DNA of 64,000 nucleotides from Collybia mongolica. Its lineage: Eukaryota; Basidiomycota; Agaricomycetes; Agaricales; Clitocybaceae. The notes under the pieces were generated by a model, which saw nothing but the letters and a program-made list of their open reading frames with translations, was not told the origin of the DNA and did no database searches. Each line of letters opens with the position of its first letter. Position 1 is the first letter of the stretch. The stretch is from contig JAAXNY010000010.1 in the NCBI GenBank assembly GCA_013420905.1, positions 2,418,001-2,482,000 on the forward strand. Reading direction: 5' to 3'. Both the position numbers and the translations under genes were made by a program. Shown one piece after another: positions 32,640 to 44,682 of this stretch.

Positions 32640-33830
32640 TTCATTTGCTGGCTTCTCATTCAGCATTGCCCCAGCCTCTTTTGATTCATCCTCATCCTTG
32701 TACCCTCCAAAATCAAATTTACTAACAGAGAGTTCAATAGAAGTAACTGCTTTGCCTCCAGAGGGAGTTGGAGTTCCTGTTAGACTGGCCTCAAAATCAG
32801 TTGTATTGGGTGACGATGCGTTTGAAGATGTAAAGGAGCTGCTCCTAGAATGTGTGTTTTCCCAGCCAGGAAGAAGGCCTCGAGGTTGATTTGGTTGAAG
32901 TCCAGGGCCTAAGGGTGAAGGCTTTCCTTGTTTAGTGCTGCAAGGTGGCTAGTGAGGGGATTGTCCACTGTTAGAATAAAGTGCTTACCTGGGTGCAAAT
33001 GTGGCATTGTCCAGTGGTGGCTTGCATTTGATTCCCACAGCAATGCCTCCATCATCAGAAATATCTGCCTCTGCATCATGCGCTGGAGATGTGATCTCCA
33101 ACCTGTGTTTGTTGATCACCTGGTGAAGACCCTCTGGCGTAGGCAGTACAACCTTTTTCTTCTTTGACTTCAGTTTGACTGGAGTCACAACCACTTCACC
33201 AGATACTTCATGGATTGTTTCCTCTTCATAACCATCAATATATGCCTCATCATCACCACCAGGCTCAGCTAGACCATAAAGAAGTCAGATTGAAAGAGCA
33301 AAGTTTGAAGAAGCAATCACCATCATCTGCTAATGGTGCAACCTCTCCCCCATTGCTCTCATCTTCATATGTCTCAGCAGTGGAATGCTGATCTTCAACC
33401 ACAACTAGAGTTAGGTAAGTAATTGTACTTTCATGACAAGCTCTATTCAATTACTTACCTGTTGGCCTAGGTATCTTCATTATAAGTTTTGGCATTGGCC
33501 ATGCAGCTTCTTTGTTCGACTTGATATTTTCAAGTTCCATTTTGTTCTCAAACCAAGCTATGTCTTGCACACTGTCTACTCTACATTTGACACTGGCAAC
33601 CACAGCTGCTGCCTTAGCTTTTTTCTTTGCTTGGGCTTCCTGCTTCAAAGTGACTATTTCTGCTTTAGTTCGCTTGTGCCTGGGAATTGGACACCTCAAT
33701 GTCTCTTCATCTATGTCAGGCTGACCGGGATGTGCATCTTTGTTGGTTGCCTGAGTTTGAATGTGCATGGAAGCTAGAGGAGTTTTCATGATATCGAGGA
33801 TGGGTTTGAGAAATGCTTGGGATGTGGCAA
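32640..33830 (-). CDS. Companion gene of the Plavaka element, unknown function
   Basis: Minus-strand exons read MKTPLASMHIQTQATNKDAH, then a highly basic coiled-coil-like stretch (RHKRTKAEIVTLKQEAQAKKKAK), EDIAWFENKMELE-type helix text and PMPKLIMKIPRPTG before a GTAAGT donor (near 33459). Further exons are acidic (EDQHSTAETYEDES) and then TPVKLKSKKKKVVLPTPEG...GIAVGIKCKPP. No enzyme motif is visible. Divergent placement next to the transposase, about 300 bp apart, suggests a shared promoter region at 33830-34130. Proteins with this layout accompany transposons in basidiomycetes; the role is unknown. Exon joins are uncertain and the gene may be broken. Confidence 0.45.
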
Positions 33831-34129
33831 CTTCTTCAACTTAGTGACTTAATGGAAGTCTGCTGGCCATTTCTGCCAACTCTTTGAACTGAGGCAAATT
33901 ATCAACCAATTCATTTGCTGGTTCAAAACTGTGCCAAATCTTAAATTATTTGTTGGCCCCCATGCAGGAGCCTCATTTGCAAAAGTCAAAGATTGGTTTA
34001 CAATTCAGTGTGTATTTTTTTGTGATAACATAAAGCCTTTCAATTGAACTAAATGCTACAGTTCTTCTCTGCTTCCTCACTCTCATCACTACCAATCTAC
34101 ACACTTGCTTTACACTGCTACCCTACACC

Positions 34130-37100
34130 ATGCTCACAAAAACACAGCTCAACAGCTTTCCCACTCCTTCATACCTAAATCTTATGCCACGAAACAACCA
34201 CAAGCCTCATATCTTTGCATGCATCCATGGAACAATGCCAACATGCAAGAAAGGTTTCACAACATTGAGCAGAATGATGTGTCACATCAATAGTGCTCAT
34301 CAACAGATTCAAAACCATTATGTACCTTTGTAAACTGATCAATCCCTCCCTGCAAGCCTTCACATTCCAGTTGAAGATGTTATCATGGATTGTGGCAATG
34401 ATGAGCAACAAATACCAAATCACACTGGCTCACACACTCTGTATCATCCAATTCTCAATGGTGAGTTGTCATAAATACTTAAACATTGATTGTGTTGTCA
34501 TGAAATAGAAATAGGTACACCATGTGATTCTAATGGAAACGATCTGCCTCCTGGTGCACCTGCTCCAGGCTATGTGATGCTAGACCTATCATCAGACAAT
34601 TGAGATCCATTCTCCACTTGTGTTGAATTTGAAATAGCAGACTTCTTATACCGACGCAATCAGATGCCAGGAACACACATAGATGACCTACTTGATCTTT
34701 GGGCTGCCTCTCTTGGAGCAGGGGAAGAACCACCATTTTTGAGTCACAAAGATCTCTATAGCAGCATTGATGCCATACCATGTGGAGGCAAACCATGGTC
34801 ATCATTTGCTATCAAATACTCTGGTGAAGTGCCTGAAGACGAGGCGCCACCATGGATGGTAGCTGATTATGAAGTATGGTATTGCGATCCAAGGGCTGTC
34901 ATTCGGAACCAACTTGCAAACCCTGATTTTAAAGGTGAAATTGATATGGTGCCATTACAGGAATTCAGCACCAATGATGAGTGTCTTTGGTCAAACTTTA
35001 TGAGCGGAAACTGGTCCTGGAATCAGGCTGATATCATTTCAGAGGATCCCCAGACACATGGGGGGGTCTTTGTGCCAATTATTCTTGGAAGTGACAAGAC
35101 AACTGTTTTGGTTGCAACAGGACAAAATGAATATTACCCATTGTATGCATCTGTGGGAAATGTTCACAATAATGTCTGACGAGGACACTGAAACGCCATC
35201 AGCATCATTGGTTTCCTTTCCATCCCAAAAAGTACTTTCCTTACTCTTATCACAACCAATATTTCTGACCCCAAGCACTACAGCTGACCAACAATATGCT
35301 GATGACCCAACATTTTGGAAATTCCAGCACCAGTTATTCCACTCATCTCTAGAAACCATCCTTGAACCACTTCATGCTGGTATGACTGTTCCTGAAGTGA
35401 CCCAATTTCCTGATGGACATCTCTGCCATGCAATCTATGGTCTTGGCCCTTATATTGCTGACTACCCTGAGCAAGTCCTCTTGGGATGTATTGTTCAAGG
35501 GTGGTGTGCACAGCGAGTCAATTATATGAATTCAAATCCATGCAATCATTGACAAGTTACCACAGATGTACAGCTCATCAGGACTGCCTTGATGGTAGAG
35601 CTGGGCAACAATCTCATGCACACACTCAACTACTAATGAAGAGTCTTGATTATAAAACACTTTGGGAAGAGTATGGCATTGTGGGTGATGTCATGGTAGG
35701 CACATCCTCTGTTCAGTTAGATTAAATCTTACCAAGTGCATTATAGCCATTCACTCCCAGCTTCCCTCGAGCTGACATTCATGAACTCCTTGCACCAGAT
35801 CTGCTTCATCAGTTAATTAAGGGAACATTTAAGGATCACCTTGTAACATGGATTGGTGAATATCTTGTAAAAACCCATGGCGAAACTCATGCAGCCACTG
35901 TCATGGCCGACATTGACCACTGCATAGCAGCAGTGCCTGCATTCCCTGGCTTGCGACATTTTCCCCAAGGCCGGGGTTTCAAGCAATGGACAGGAGATGA
36001 TTCAAAGGCACTCATGAAGGTTTACCTTCCAGCAATAGCTGGCCATGTACCACAGTCAATGGTTAAAGCTCTAAGGGCTTTCCTTGACTTTTGCTACCTT
36101 GTACAATGTAACATTATTACCACAACTACTCTGGGCAAAATCAACAATGCTCTAGTGCAGTTTCATCACCATTGTCAAGCTTTTGAGGAGTCCGGCATCT
36201 GGTTAGAGGGAATCTCCCTCCCACACCAACATTCAATGGTCCATTATTGAGAACTAATCGAGATGTTTGGTGCGCCAAATGGCCTTTGCTCCTCAATCAC
36301 AGAATCCAAACACATCAAAGCTGTAAAGGAGCCATGGCGGCGTTCAACCATTTCAAGGCCCTTGGCCAAATGCTGGTCACCAATCAATGACTGGATAAGT
36401 TAGCTGCAGCACATGTCGACTTGTGGCCTGCCACATGTTAGATGGTGCATGTCTTGCTCCTCACATCCAGCCTATCTCACCTCCACTACTCCTGATAACC
36501 ACTACGGATCCTGACAATGAAGCTGTGGATGGCCCAAGAGTTGAGGCAGCTGTCTCCTTAGCAAAGACACAAGGTATGGATATACAATGCTTATCTATTC
36601 CTCATTACTCATCTTCTTCCAGCATGAAACTATCCTTCTGGGGCCTGTGAACTCGGAAAACACATCAAACAACCTCAACTCCTTGATAATATCAGGTATT
36701 TCCTGTATGACCAACTTCACCCCAATGCTGCAACAGCAGCAGCTGATATGGAGATCTCTGAATGCCCCATGTTTGATGGCTGAATATTGGTCTTCCATTC
36801 AGCTGTAGCTACCTATTATGCCCCAAGTGATCATTCTGGGGTTGGTGGGATGCATTGACAATGAATACAATCAGTGCCAATCTGGCAAAGTGGTCCAGCA
36901 CAGCATGATTGTACCTTCCTTGAAAAAGACCCACTGCAAGAGGGCATACTGGGCCTGCATGTTGTCAAGGTGTTACTATTCTTCTCATTCACATTCCAGC
37001 AGATCCTGTACCCGTGTGCCCTCATTGAGTGGTTCATTCATCCAGATGGCTGCAATGAGCCATGTGAAGAAACAGGAATGTGGATAGTAGAGCCAGAGTG

Positions 37101-37290
37101 CGACGAGGATGGATGCCACATAACAGCTGTTGTCCATGTGGATAGTATGGTTCGTGGGGCACACCTAATACCTGTCTATGGTGACCAGTTTCTTCCTCGT
37201 GGATTCAAGCATACGGATTCACTCACTGCCTTTCAATCCTACTACATTAATAAATTTGCTGACCACCACATGAATGAAATTGCTTTTTAA
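34130..37290 (+). pseudogene. Plavaka transposase, with stops and frameshifts
   Basis: The N-terminus has a zinc-finger-like pattern, CIHGTMPTCKKGFTTLSRMMCHINSAH. The catalytic-region text follows: FLYRRNQMPGTHIDDLLDLWAASL, GGVFVPIILGSDKTTVLVATGQNEYYPLYA, MTVPEVTQFPDGH.....YGLGPYIADYPEQVLL and WEEYGIVGDV. Then come HELLAPDLLHQLIKGTFKDHLV, FPQGRGFKQWTGDDSKALMKVYLPAIAGHVP, RAFLDFCYLVQ and SLPHQHSMVHY. The C-terminal part ends RGFKHTDSLTAFQSYYINKFADHH (36870-37290). TGA codons at 35177 and 35189 fall in NVHNNV-R-RGH-R-NA, where relatives have Arg. Frame changes near 35550, 35700 and 36250 confirm decay. Confidence 0.88.
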
Positions 37291-37840
37291 CTGTCTTTAC
37301 ATTGTATTTAACAAGTCCATTTGTCTTGGTTGTCTTTTTGAATAGAATGTCTTTCTGTAATGTCTTGAAGCTCATGAACCGAAAGATCAAATAAGACATA
37401 AGACGGTGACAAGGCATCAAAGTCGAAGGAAAGAGACCGAAGACACGTAAATACAGATCAGACAGAGTGTCATTTTCCTGATGTCACGTACCCTGCCGGT
37501 TTAATAAATGCCTTTACAAGACATTCACTGTACGATTAAATAAAAACTGTTTTACTGAGATGTTCGCTACTTCCTTGCAGATCTGACCTGTGTGAATATG
37601 CGTTGGGCGTCGCATGTGATGTTTTCATCGTATGTGCATCGTGCCTACAGCTGTGTTTGCTCCTGTTGATGTGGCTTTAGGGTCCGGTCCACTCGGGCCC
37701 GAGCCGAGGTTCTCCCACTCGCCGACCATCACAAACGCAACCTAGCCAGGCTTCGTTGTTTCACTGAACTCCCCTCGATCATAAAGGTACTATCCAGGAA
37801 TTCAAACGTCGCGCCCTCCTATCTCCCCGACCACCACCGC

Positions 37841-39000
37841 CGTAGGCTTTGGCCGCGGCAGCCCGTCCAGCGATATTCCCTACACTCCTTCTCCTGACCA
37901 GCACGCTGTCTCCAAGGAGGAGGCACTACCCTACTACACCGGCCTCCCTTCCGAGCCCATGTTGGTGTACCGCCCGGGCGAGAAGTGGTTTCCGCCCAAA
38001 GGGTCTGAGGTCCAACGCCACCAAAAGGAGCTGTGGAGGTGTTTAATTATCGGATTGCGGAATTCTGGAACGACGGCCTAGGCTTGGAGGTTGACAATGT
38101 TATGAGGTCTCACATGATCAGTTTAATAGGCATGCATCTTTTTATAGAACTCGATAAACGGGATTTCTAGATCCCCATCACGACCATTGACGTCGTGCGC
38201 TTTGAGACGGTCGAGGTCGACGATCGCCCTCAGACGAAGAGACGAGAAAGACGAAGACGACATCGATGAAGGAACGGCAAAAACCGAAGTCAAAGAAACC
38301 TGTCGTCAGTCCCGTCACCATCTAGATTGGCGTACCTCCGCCATTGCTGCCCCCAAGGCGGCTCAGGACGTCTTAGCCCTTTTTCAAGCGCTACGAGATC
38401 ACCGACGTTGACGTTGACTTCCGCGAGTCCATTTACACGCGCAAAGTCGGTCCTCGGCTTCGCAGACACGTTGGTGGCTTGCACCCGCTCGTCAATGTCA
38501 ATTGAACCCTCACTTCTGCCCTCGGCCTCTCCATCGCCAACAGGGCCAGGCCCAACGCTCAGGGAATAATGGCCGTCTACCTCGCTGAGGGTGGCGACAG
38601 CGATAGGCCCCTGGGACTCATGTACCGTCACATACTCTTTGGACCCAATATGGGTAATTTCGACTATGCTCACCACCAAAGTGTGCCTTGTAGGAGCGTC
38701 CTGCTTGGCAATGCAGGCCTCACCGATTTGATCAAACTCGAGATTGGAGAACGCTGTATCGCGGTTGAACGCTGGCGGGAGCAGATCGAAGGGTTCGAGG
38801 AGAGGGAGAAGGGTACCGACTGTGTTGAGGAGGCTAGGAGAGACCATATTGAGACCCAGGCGTTGCTGGACAAGGCAGAGAAGGCGAACGAGGCACTTGG
38901 AGAGCTCTTCGGTCTGGTCGACAAGGACTGGAGCAACTTAAAACCGCGTTCTTTGCTCCCCAGTCATCAGTCTCGGCGTCGACAAGCACCGTTTCACTGA
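37841..39000 (+). pseudogene. Decayed serine-protease-like gene, right-arm copy (keeps the N-terminal and middle parts)
   Basis: Conserved family text appears in order: GFGRGSPSSDIPYTPS, SKEEALPYYTGLPSEP, LVYRPGEKWFPPKGSE, then (38150 on) TTIDVVRFETVEV, ITDVDVDFRES and LSIANRARPNAQGIMAVYLAEGG. A well-preserved frame at 38569-39000 reads MAVYLAEGGDSDRPLGLMYR...HHQSVPCRSVLLGNAG and a coiled acidic block (VERWREQIEGFEERE...LLDKAEKANEAL). The C-terminal GDSGS part is absent, because homology to the left arm skips from here to the strip near 39010. Frame changes separate the early segments. In this family the block before the GDSG domain is typical, so the two arms have lost complementary parts. 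Confidence 0.7.
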
Positions 39001-39629
39001 AGACTGAGGCATTTTCTAGGTCGACCGCGCAAAGCTCGGTGATGACTTCCAAGGCAATAAGATGGTGGGAGATGTATATGATGGGGACGGCCTTGGGGAC
39101 GTTTCGCAGGCACAAACACCCATGTATGTTCTGACCTTGTTCTTGGGGCTTCGACAACACATTTGATCAAACCCTGGAAGATCTGGTGATCCTCTGCTTC
39201 CTAAAGTAGCACAATATAACGCTTCACTGATTATCAGTCATCAAAGTGAATTACGAACGACTGTCCTACCTTGAATATTGGTGGGGAACCCTCTGGGGCT
39301 ACTACGTATGTCGCCCGGACATTGAAAATGCGGATTAAACATATAGACAGGTCTCTCACCCCGTCCCTAGGTCTCATCCCCTGCCAGCTCTTGGTTCCAT
39401 AGCAATCATTGCTTTTTCCTAGGCCCTGATTCGGCTGTATCATCACATCTTGATATCAACCAAAACAAAAATTTTCATGACACCCTTATCATACCAATGA
39501 TATTGCGCCGTCGCAACAGTCCTTCTTTCCTCCGCTCTTCGTTCTCTATCCTTTGTTTCTGGGCAAGCCGCCACACATAACCCTCTCTTTTTTCATTCCG
39601 TTCATTTCTCGGTGTTACCCCTGGCTAAA

Positions 39630-41347
39630 ATGAGTCTGGAATTACTTGTCGAATATCAGGCATATACAGTGAGCGAGCCCGCTGTTAAACCATTCTCATT
39701 GGATCCGTTCTCATTTGGTGTCACTTCTCCCACAGTATATACATGGTCCGAGCGCTTTTGCATGAAGTGCATCTCATACAATTCTGACTGACCAGAGTAT
39801 TACAGTATCCAGTGCCGCTCTTTTGGTACACATGAAAAATGGTTGTTCGTTCTCCAGCATTAATCAGACTGTTATCTCATAGGTCACTGACTGGTTTTTC
39901 ACCCTGGAGCTTGAGGCCGCCTATGCGTGGAACCCTCCCTGGAACATGGGCACGGTCCTTTTCTTTCTCACTAGATATCTTGTCTTTATCGACACTTTTA
40001 TTTCCTTATACCGTGAGTATATTTCCAGGGTTAATTTATTTCAAACTCAATGACGTGCTTAGGACAACTTACATCTGCGGAATCTGTCAATATGTGTACT
40101 TCTCTGTACACAATCGAAGGATGTAAATCATTCCAATATCTACGCGCATGCACAAGTCTGACTTTCGTATCACAGGGCTGATTAGTATCGGAATTATTAT
40201 CGCTGAATGTTTTATACTATATCCCCGATGCTCTATATTTGAAGCTCACAAGTGCCAACAGTAATATTAACCATACGAGTCTGGGCTCTATGGGAGCGAA
40301 CCCGGAATATCAAGATCGTCCTAATTGTGATATCCATTATTAACGCTTTAGCCGGCATAATCGGATACACATTTTATAGAACTCATTCTCTAATACGTAA
40401 ACACCCCATGATATAGCATGCATGCGCGCTCACTGATCCAAATTCCGCCTAGCGAACAAGACGGCCAGCCCCGTCCCAACTGTTTCTGCGTGCTTTGATA
40501 AAAATACTACGGCGTTGCAGTGGGCGTATGCGGCAATCCTAGTGCATCAGACGCGTGAGCTATATATCCCTTGGCCTCTCTCTTCTTGCCGCTTCCCTGA
40601 GACTGACAGTCTTGCAGTGATCTCAATAATGACTGTGGTGAAAGGTGTTCAGCACTGTACGTATGTATGCATAGTACCTCATAACTCTACTAATTTTTGA
40701 AACCCAGATCAGATGGGATCGTATAAAACATCGTTAATATATACGTTTTACAAAGATGGTAAAGCCATCGCTTCATTTCTGTTTGTATGCATGCAGACTC
40801 GATCTCAACCCAAAAACAGGTGTCTCGTATTACGTAGTGATGATTGGTGAGTTTTTTAGGACCAACTCCCTTGGTCATGAAACTCCCGCTCATACACATA
40901 CTACAGCGTTGTCCACAGCAAACATTGTTATGCTCCACAAAGAATCCGTAAATCACAACTGGTTCCGCTACACTTTTTTCGTGCTGACCTCTAAACTTCC
41001 ATTTAGGCATATCTGGTATCGTGCGTTCCCGATATCATAGGCAATACTAGTAGAAACTCACTTTTTCCAACCTGTCCATATCGTTTAGCATTCAGCGTGT
41101 GCTCCACTCCCTGCTTACGGCCCGAATGCTGCTCAACATCCGCCAAGAGGCATGTACATTGCATGTTGGAGGCCAGAAATTCAAGTCATTGGCATCGGAG
41201 TTCAATATTGTGAGAGGAGACACAACCCCCGATGGGACGAAACCAGGTGTTATCCCGAGGAACCAGCAATCTCATGTCGAAGGCTGGTTTGGGAATCAAG
41301 AGTTGCCAGCTCATCAACGACGTGTGAGGATGGATCTGGAGGCGTAA
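39630..41347 (+). CDS. DUF6533 family seven-helix-type membrane protein (right-arm copy, gene f)
   Basis: The start at 39630 gives MSLELLVEYQAYT and then a GTGAGC donor. An exon at about 39883-40014 reads VTDWFFTLELEAAYAWNPPWNMGTVLFFLTRYLVFIDTF. An intron from GTTTTATAC to CAACAG (about 40208-40261) joins IIIAE to LILTIRVWALWERTRNIKIVL. VHQT, KGVQH and TFYKDG-type loops follow. The last exon (about 41090-41347) reads QRVLHSLLTARMLLNIRQ plus a tail ending in LEA. It is the inverted twin of gene a with scattered substitutions. All recognised exons are open, so it may be functional. The role is unknown. Confidence 0.75.
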
Positions 41348-41528
41348 TTGCAGGTTCTCAGAAAGCTATTCAGCAGATGGGAAGAGGAACATGAGACGAA
41401 CATAACCAACTTATGCTATTTCATCCGTAAAAAATTGCGTGTAATTTAAATTATTGCTGGTGAAGTGTATGCTATCTGGACCTTGGTCGCTTTGTGATAA
41501 GAAGCCCGAGGTCAGGTGGGCGGGTTGG

Positions 41529-41756
41529 TCTGGGGAAAATAAGGGCTTATTCAGGGGAGTGTAAAGACCTCAGAGTACTCCAAACATCTAAATAAAGGGG
41601 AGTATACTGTCAGCTTGAAGGATATAGCCTTTGAAAGAATATGACCACTCACTCCTCAATGTTGAAGTATGGGCGCAAATTGAGGTGGCTTAGGTTTACG
41701 GTGCTTATAGAGATCATAACACTACTGAATAAGCCCTTATTTTCCCCAGACCAACG
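41529..41756. repeat. Fold-back: 28-bp inverted repeat around a stray transposon tip
   Basis: A 28-bp host sequence (41529-41556) reappears inverted at 41729-41756. The 172 bp between start with GGGGAGTGTAAAGACCTC, the inverted tip of the KDZ-linked element, and the full element begins right after the second 28-mer. The rest of the spacer is unrecognised. The order (host, inverted tip, filler, inverted host, tip) looks like a repair product of an excision or hairpin event. Confidence 0.8.
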
Positions 41757-42095
41757 AGGTCTTTACACTCCCCCACATCTTCCAGCGGATTCCTGTCGGA
41801 ATTTTGGCTGCAGAAGTAATAGAAAATGGCTGTAAAAATTGACAAAAATTCTGAACGGATTCTGAGCGGAATGAAATTCCACAGGAATTCCAGCTTCGGA
41901 ACACTAAAATTCTAACAGAGCCCACAGGAATTCCGGAGCGTTGTAGGGACATGTAATAGACGCGTTGTGGTCACGTGTTTAGTCACGTGACTTATCGGCT
42001 ACCTCATCAATCAACAATGGGCACATCGTCAACCTCAACCACACCGAGGCCCAGCAACCCAGCACCCAGCAACCCAGCAAGAATTCTGCCAAAAC

Positions 42096-44589
42096 ATGAT
42101 GTCAACCCGCAAAGCTGCTGCCACTGCTGCCACTGCTGAAGCAGCCGAATGCCCGATGACAAGGAGCAGCCACATCCGTGTGATGCCCCTGCCTTCCACC
42201 CATGGTCACAAGCATGCCACCTCAGCAACCGACAAGGACAACAAAGCCCGCAAGTGCACAAAAGCCACCACCACCATCAAGGCAAGTGCTGCCAAGCCGA
42301 AGGCAGGGTGCATACCAGGCCACTTCTTATGCTCTTTCCTACTCACACTGCCTGCAGCACCAGAAAGGCCACCAATCCCCATAGGAAGGCCACCACCCAC
42401 AGTAAAACAGGTGTCAAGGGCAAGGCCAGCCCCGCCTCACCTCACCTCACAAAGTGAGTTTTTTGTTCAATTTTCATTTCTTGTTCTCACAAAAATGGCC
42501 TCCCCCCAGGACCAAGCGCATGCTTGAAGAAAGCAGCATGCCAATTGCGCCACCCCCACATGCAGCTGCTGCCGTCTCCTGGGGGCCTCAAGCCTCAAAG
42601 CCAGGAGGCACTGGTTGTGCCTGCCAGGTGGCACCCCTGACTGCTAGCGACAGCAAACCAGAGGAGCATGAGGGGAAAAAGGAGGGAGGAGTGGAGGACG
42701 GAGACAAGGATGGGAGCGGGGATGAGGTGAGCAGGTACAAGGTGAGCAGGGACAAGGCGAGCAGGGATGAGGAGGATGGGGATGAGGCAAGTGGGGACAA
42801 GGAAGATGGGGATGAGGCCAGCGGGGACAAAGAAGATGGGGATGAGGAGGATACTGAGGAAGACCAGGATGACAACAAGAACGCCCAGGGCAGTGACAAC
42901 AGCACTCATGCCCCCTCCACCTCTCATGCCCCCTCCACCTCCCATGCCCTCTCCACCTCCCATGCCCCCTCCACCCCCCATGCCCCCCCTGGCCTCTCCG
43001 CCACAGCCTCTCATGCCCCCTCCACCTCCCACACCGCCTCTGCCCATGGCCCTCCCTCCCATGGTGTCTCTCGCATTCTGTTGGCTGCCCCATCCTGTGC
43101 CGTCTCCTGTGCCCCGTTGCCTGCTGGTACTAACAGTAAGATTTTATTTTATAACACCTGTTAAATTTATTCTGATTCTACAAATCATATGTTTAGTTTC
43201 TATTTCTTTAGGTCAATCTTTTGTGGCTTTGCCCCCATCTTCTGGTCTTGGGGAGGCTCTACCCCCATCTTCTGGTCTTGCGGAGGCTGTGCCCCTAGTT
43301 TCTGTGTCTGGGGATGTTCTACCCCCATCATCTGAGAATGTAGTACCATGTACCCTGCCTAAGCATAGTGTAGACATAGAAATGCAATCTCCAGGTGGTG
43401 TTGAGCCCCAGGATATTGATATGTCTCCTCATGGTGCAGATTTGAGTTTGTCTTACACTGTAGGTGGAGACTTGAATTCTCTGTAGGGTGCATCTTGCAC
43501 TGTGGGTGGTTTCATTTGTGGTCAGGCATTGGGGAATGCTATGAACCATGCTGATTTTGAATATAACCAACCTGTTGCACCACCCAATGTCAAGGGTGTT
43601 GTTCATGTGTATAAGTCTATGGAATCTGAGCATAGTAATCCAAGGGCTATGAAGTCTTCTATGACCATCCAGATTCCAGTTAACAGTTCCCTTGGTCCTG
43701 TTCTTTACAAATTGGGCAATCTATACTCACCTATTAAGAATGACAATCACCGGATTTATGTATACACAAATCAAGAAACTTGGGACATTAAGGGTCGCTA
43801 CAGTGCTGCACTTTCAGATGATGATATGGTGGATTGGAAGTATGATGATCATGGATAGGTTTTGCATTTATTTGTAAGTTTTACTACTTTTATTTATTGA
43901 AGTATATCTCTGATAAAAATACTTTTAGACTGAATCATCTGAATCCTCAACTTTCACACAAGTTCCAACTTCTTCTGTTCCAACTGTTTCTGTGCCTTCT
44001 AAAACTGAACCATCTACATCAAACAACACATCTGAGTCTGACATAGTTGCTTGCTTCACATCTGTTCAGCAATCTATGATTATGCAGTTGGAGATTGAAC
44101 ACTTCTATCTGGATTGTGGCAACCATACTTTATGTTATCAAAGAATTCTGTTGTGCTAATACAGTGATGAAGAAAATGAAGGATGCTCTCACCTGGAAAG
44201 GTGCTGCCAAACTGGCTGATTTGAAAGGAATCTTTGCTTCAACCTCTTATTTCTATTCAAATTATGAACCATTCAAGTTTGTTGAGAAATATCCAGCTCT
44301 GATAGACTGGTTGGAAAATACTGAAGACTGTCTTTCTGATGAAGAAACTTGGGGATTTTCTGCAAATGATTATAACCTTGGATCACTGCACAAGTTTTTG
44401 CATGGGCAGGGGGAGGATTTGAAAAAGTCCAAGGATGATGAAAAGGTTGAAGAAGTGCAGAAACAGTTTAGCAAAAAGAAGGGCAAGTCTAAGGCTGTGG
44501 AACCAAGTTCTGGAGGGCGTGATGCAGAGAACAAGCCTAAAGTGGGGAAGAAGGGTCAAAGTTCAAAAGCTGTGAAACCAAAGAAGTAG
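42096..44589 (+). pseudogene. Repeat-rich cargo gene of the KDZ-linked element
   Basis: A first exon (42096-42453) is Ala/Thr/Lys-rich. An intron (GTGAGT to CCCCAG, about 42454-42508) leads to an exon with an acidic tandem block (about 42700-42900, repeats of DGDEASGDKE) and a HAPSTS repeat block. A second intron (GTAAGA to TTTAG, about 43137-43212) leads to SGLGEALPPSS repeats and a compact domain (43502-43858: GGFICGQALGNAMNHADFEYNQP...YKLGNLYSPIKNDNHRIYVY). After a further intron and a frame change comes MKKMKDALTWKGAAKLADLKGIF...DWLENTEDC with a Lys-rich tail. A TAG at 43483 (probably from CAG) and the frame change near 44095 suggest loss of function. No known enzyme motif was recognised. 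Confidence 0.55.
42905..43050 (+). repeat. 17-18-bp minisatellite (CATGCCCCCTCCACCTC units)
   Basis: About seven imperfect copies of CATGCCCCCTCCACCTC(C) lie in a row and encode HAPSTS-type peptides in one frame. Strand asymmetry (C/T versus G/A) is strong. Such arrays expand and contract easily. Confidence 0.85.
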
Positions 44590-44682
44590 TAAGTTGATAC
44601 AATTTGATAAACTTTTGTTTGTATTTTTGTTTAACTTTTAGTAGTATATTACAGGCCTTGTATGTGTTCTGTTCTTCATGGC

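Larger units (their letters stand above)
32606..37480 (+). mobile_element. Plavaka-type DNA transposon, decayed
   Basis: A long transposase region with text I recognise from the Plavaka family (Pfam lists a Plavaka transposase) runs on the plus strand. A companion gene is divergent on the minus strand. The left edge is the chromovirus LTR, so the left end of the element may have been removed. The right edge is where homology to the left arm resumes near 37485. I see no terminal inverted repeat or target duplication by eye. Confidence 0.8.
37485..41556. repeat. Outer right arm (B') of the large inverted duplication
   Basis: Plus-strand counterpart of 1297-7000 in reverse. It lacks about 1.8 kb found on the left (zinc-finger relic and protease C-terminus) but keeps a block of about 240 bp of protease-like coding sequence (38747-38985) lost on the left. 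The outer end is interrupted at 41556 by a fold-back and then a KDZ-linked element. Confidence 0.9.

Noticed and set aside
32606..37480. Terminal inverted repeats for the Plavaka element
   Set aside because: I compared the sequence near both edges by eye and found no convincing inverted match. The left end may have been lost.
42588..43093. Minus-strand Gly/His/Pro-rich frames in the cargo gene
   Set aside because: Mirror images of the minisatellite and acidic repeats on the other strand. The plus strand has the introns and the compact domain.
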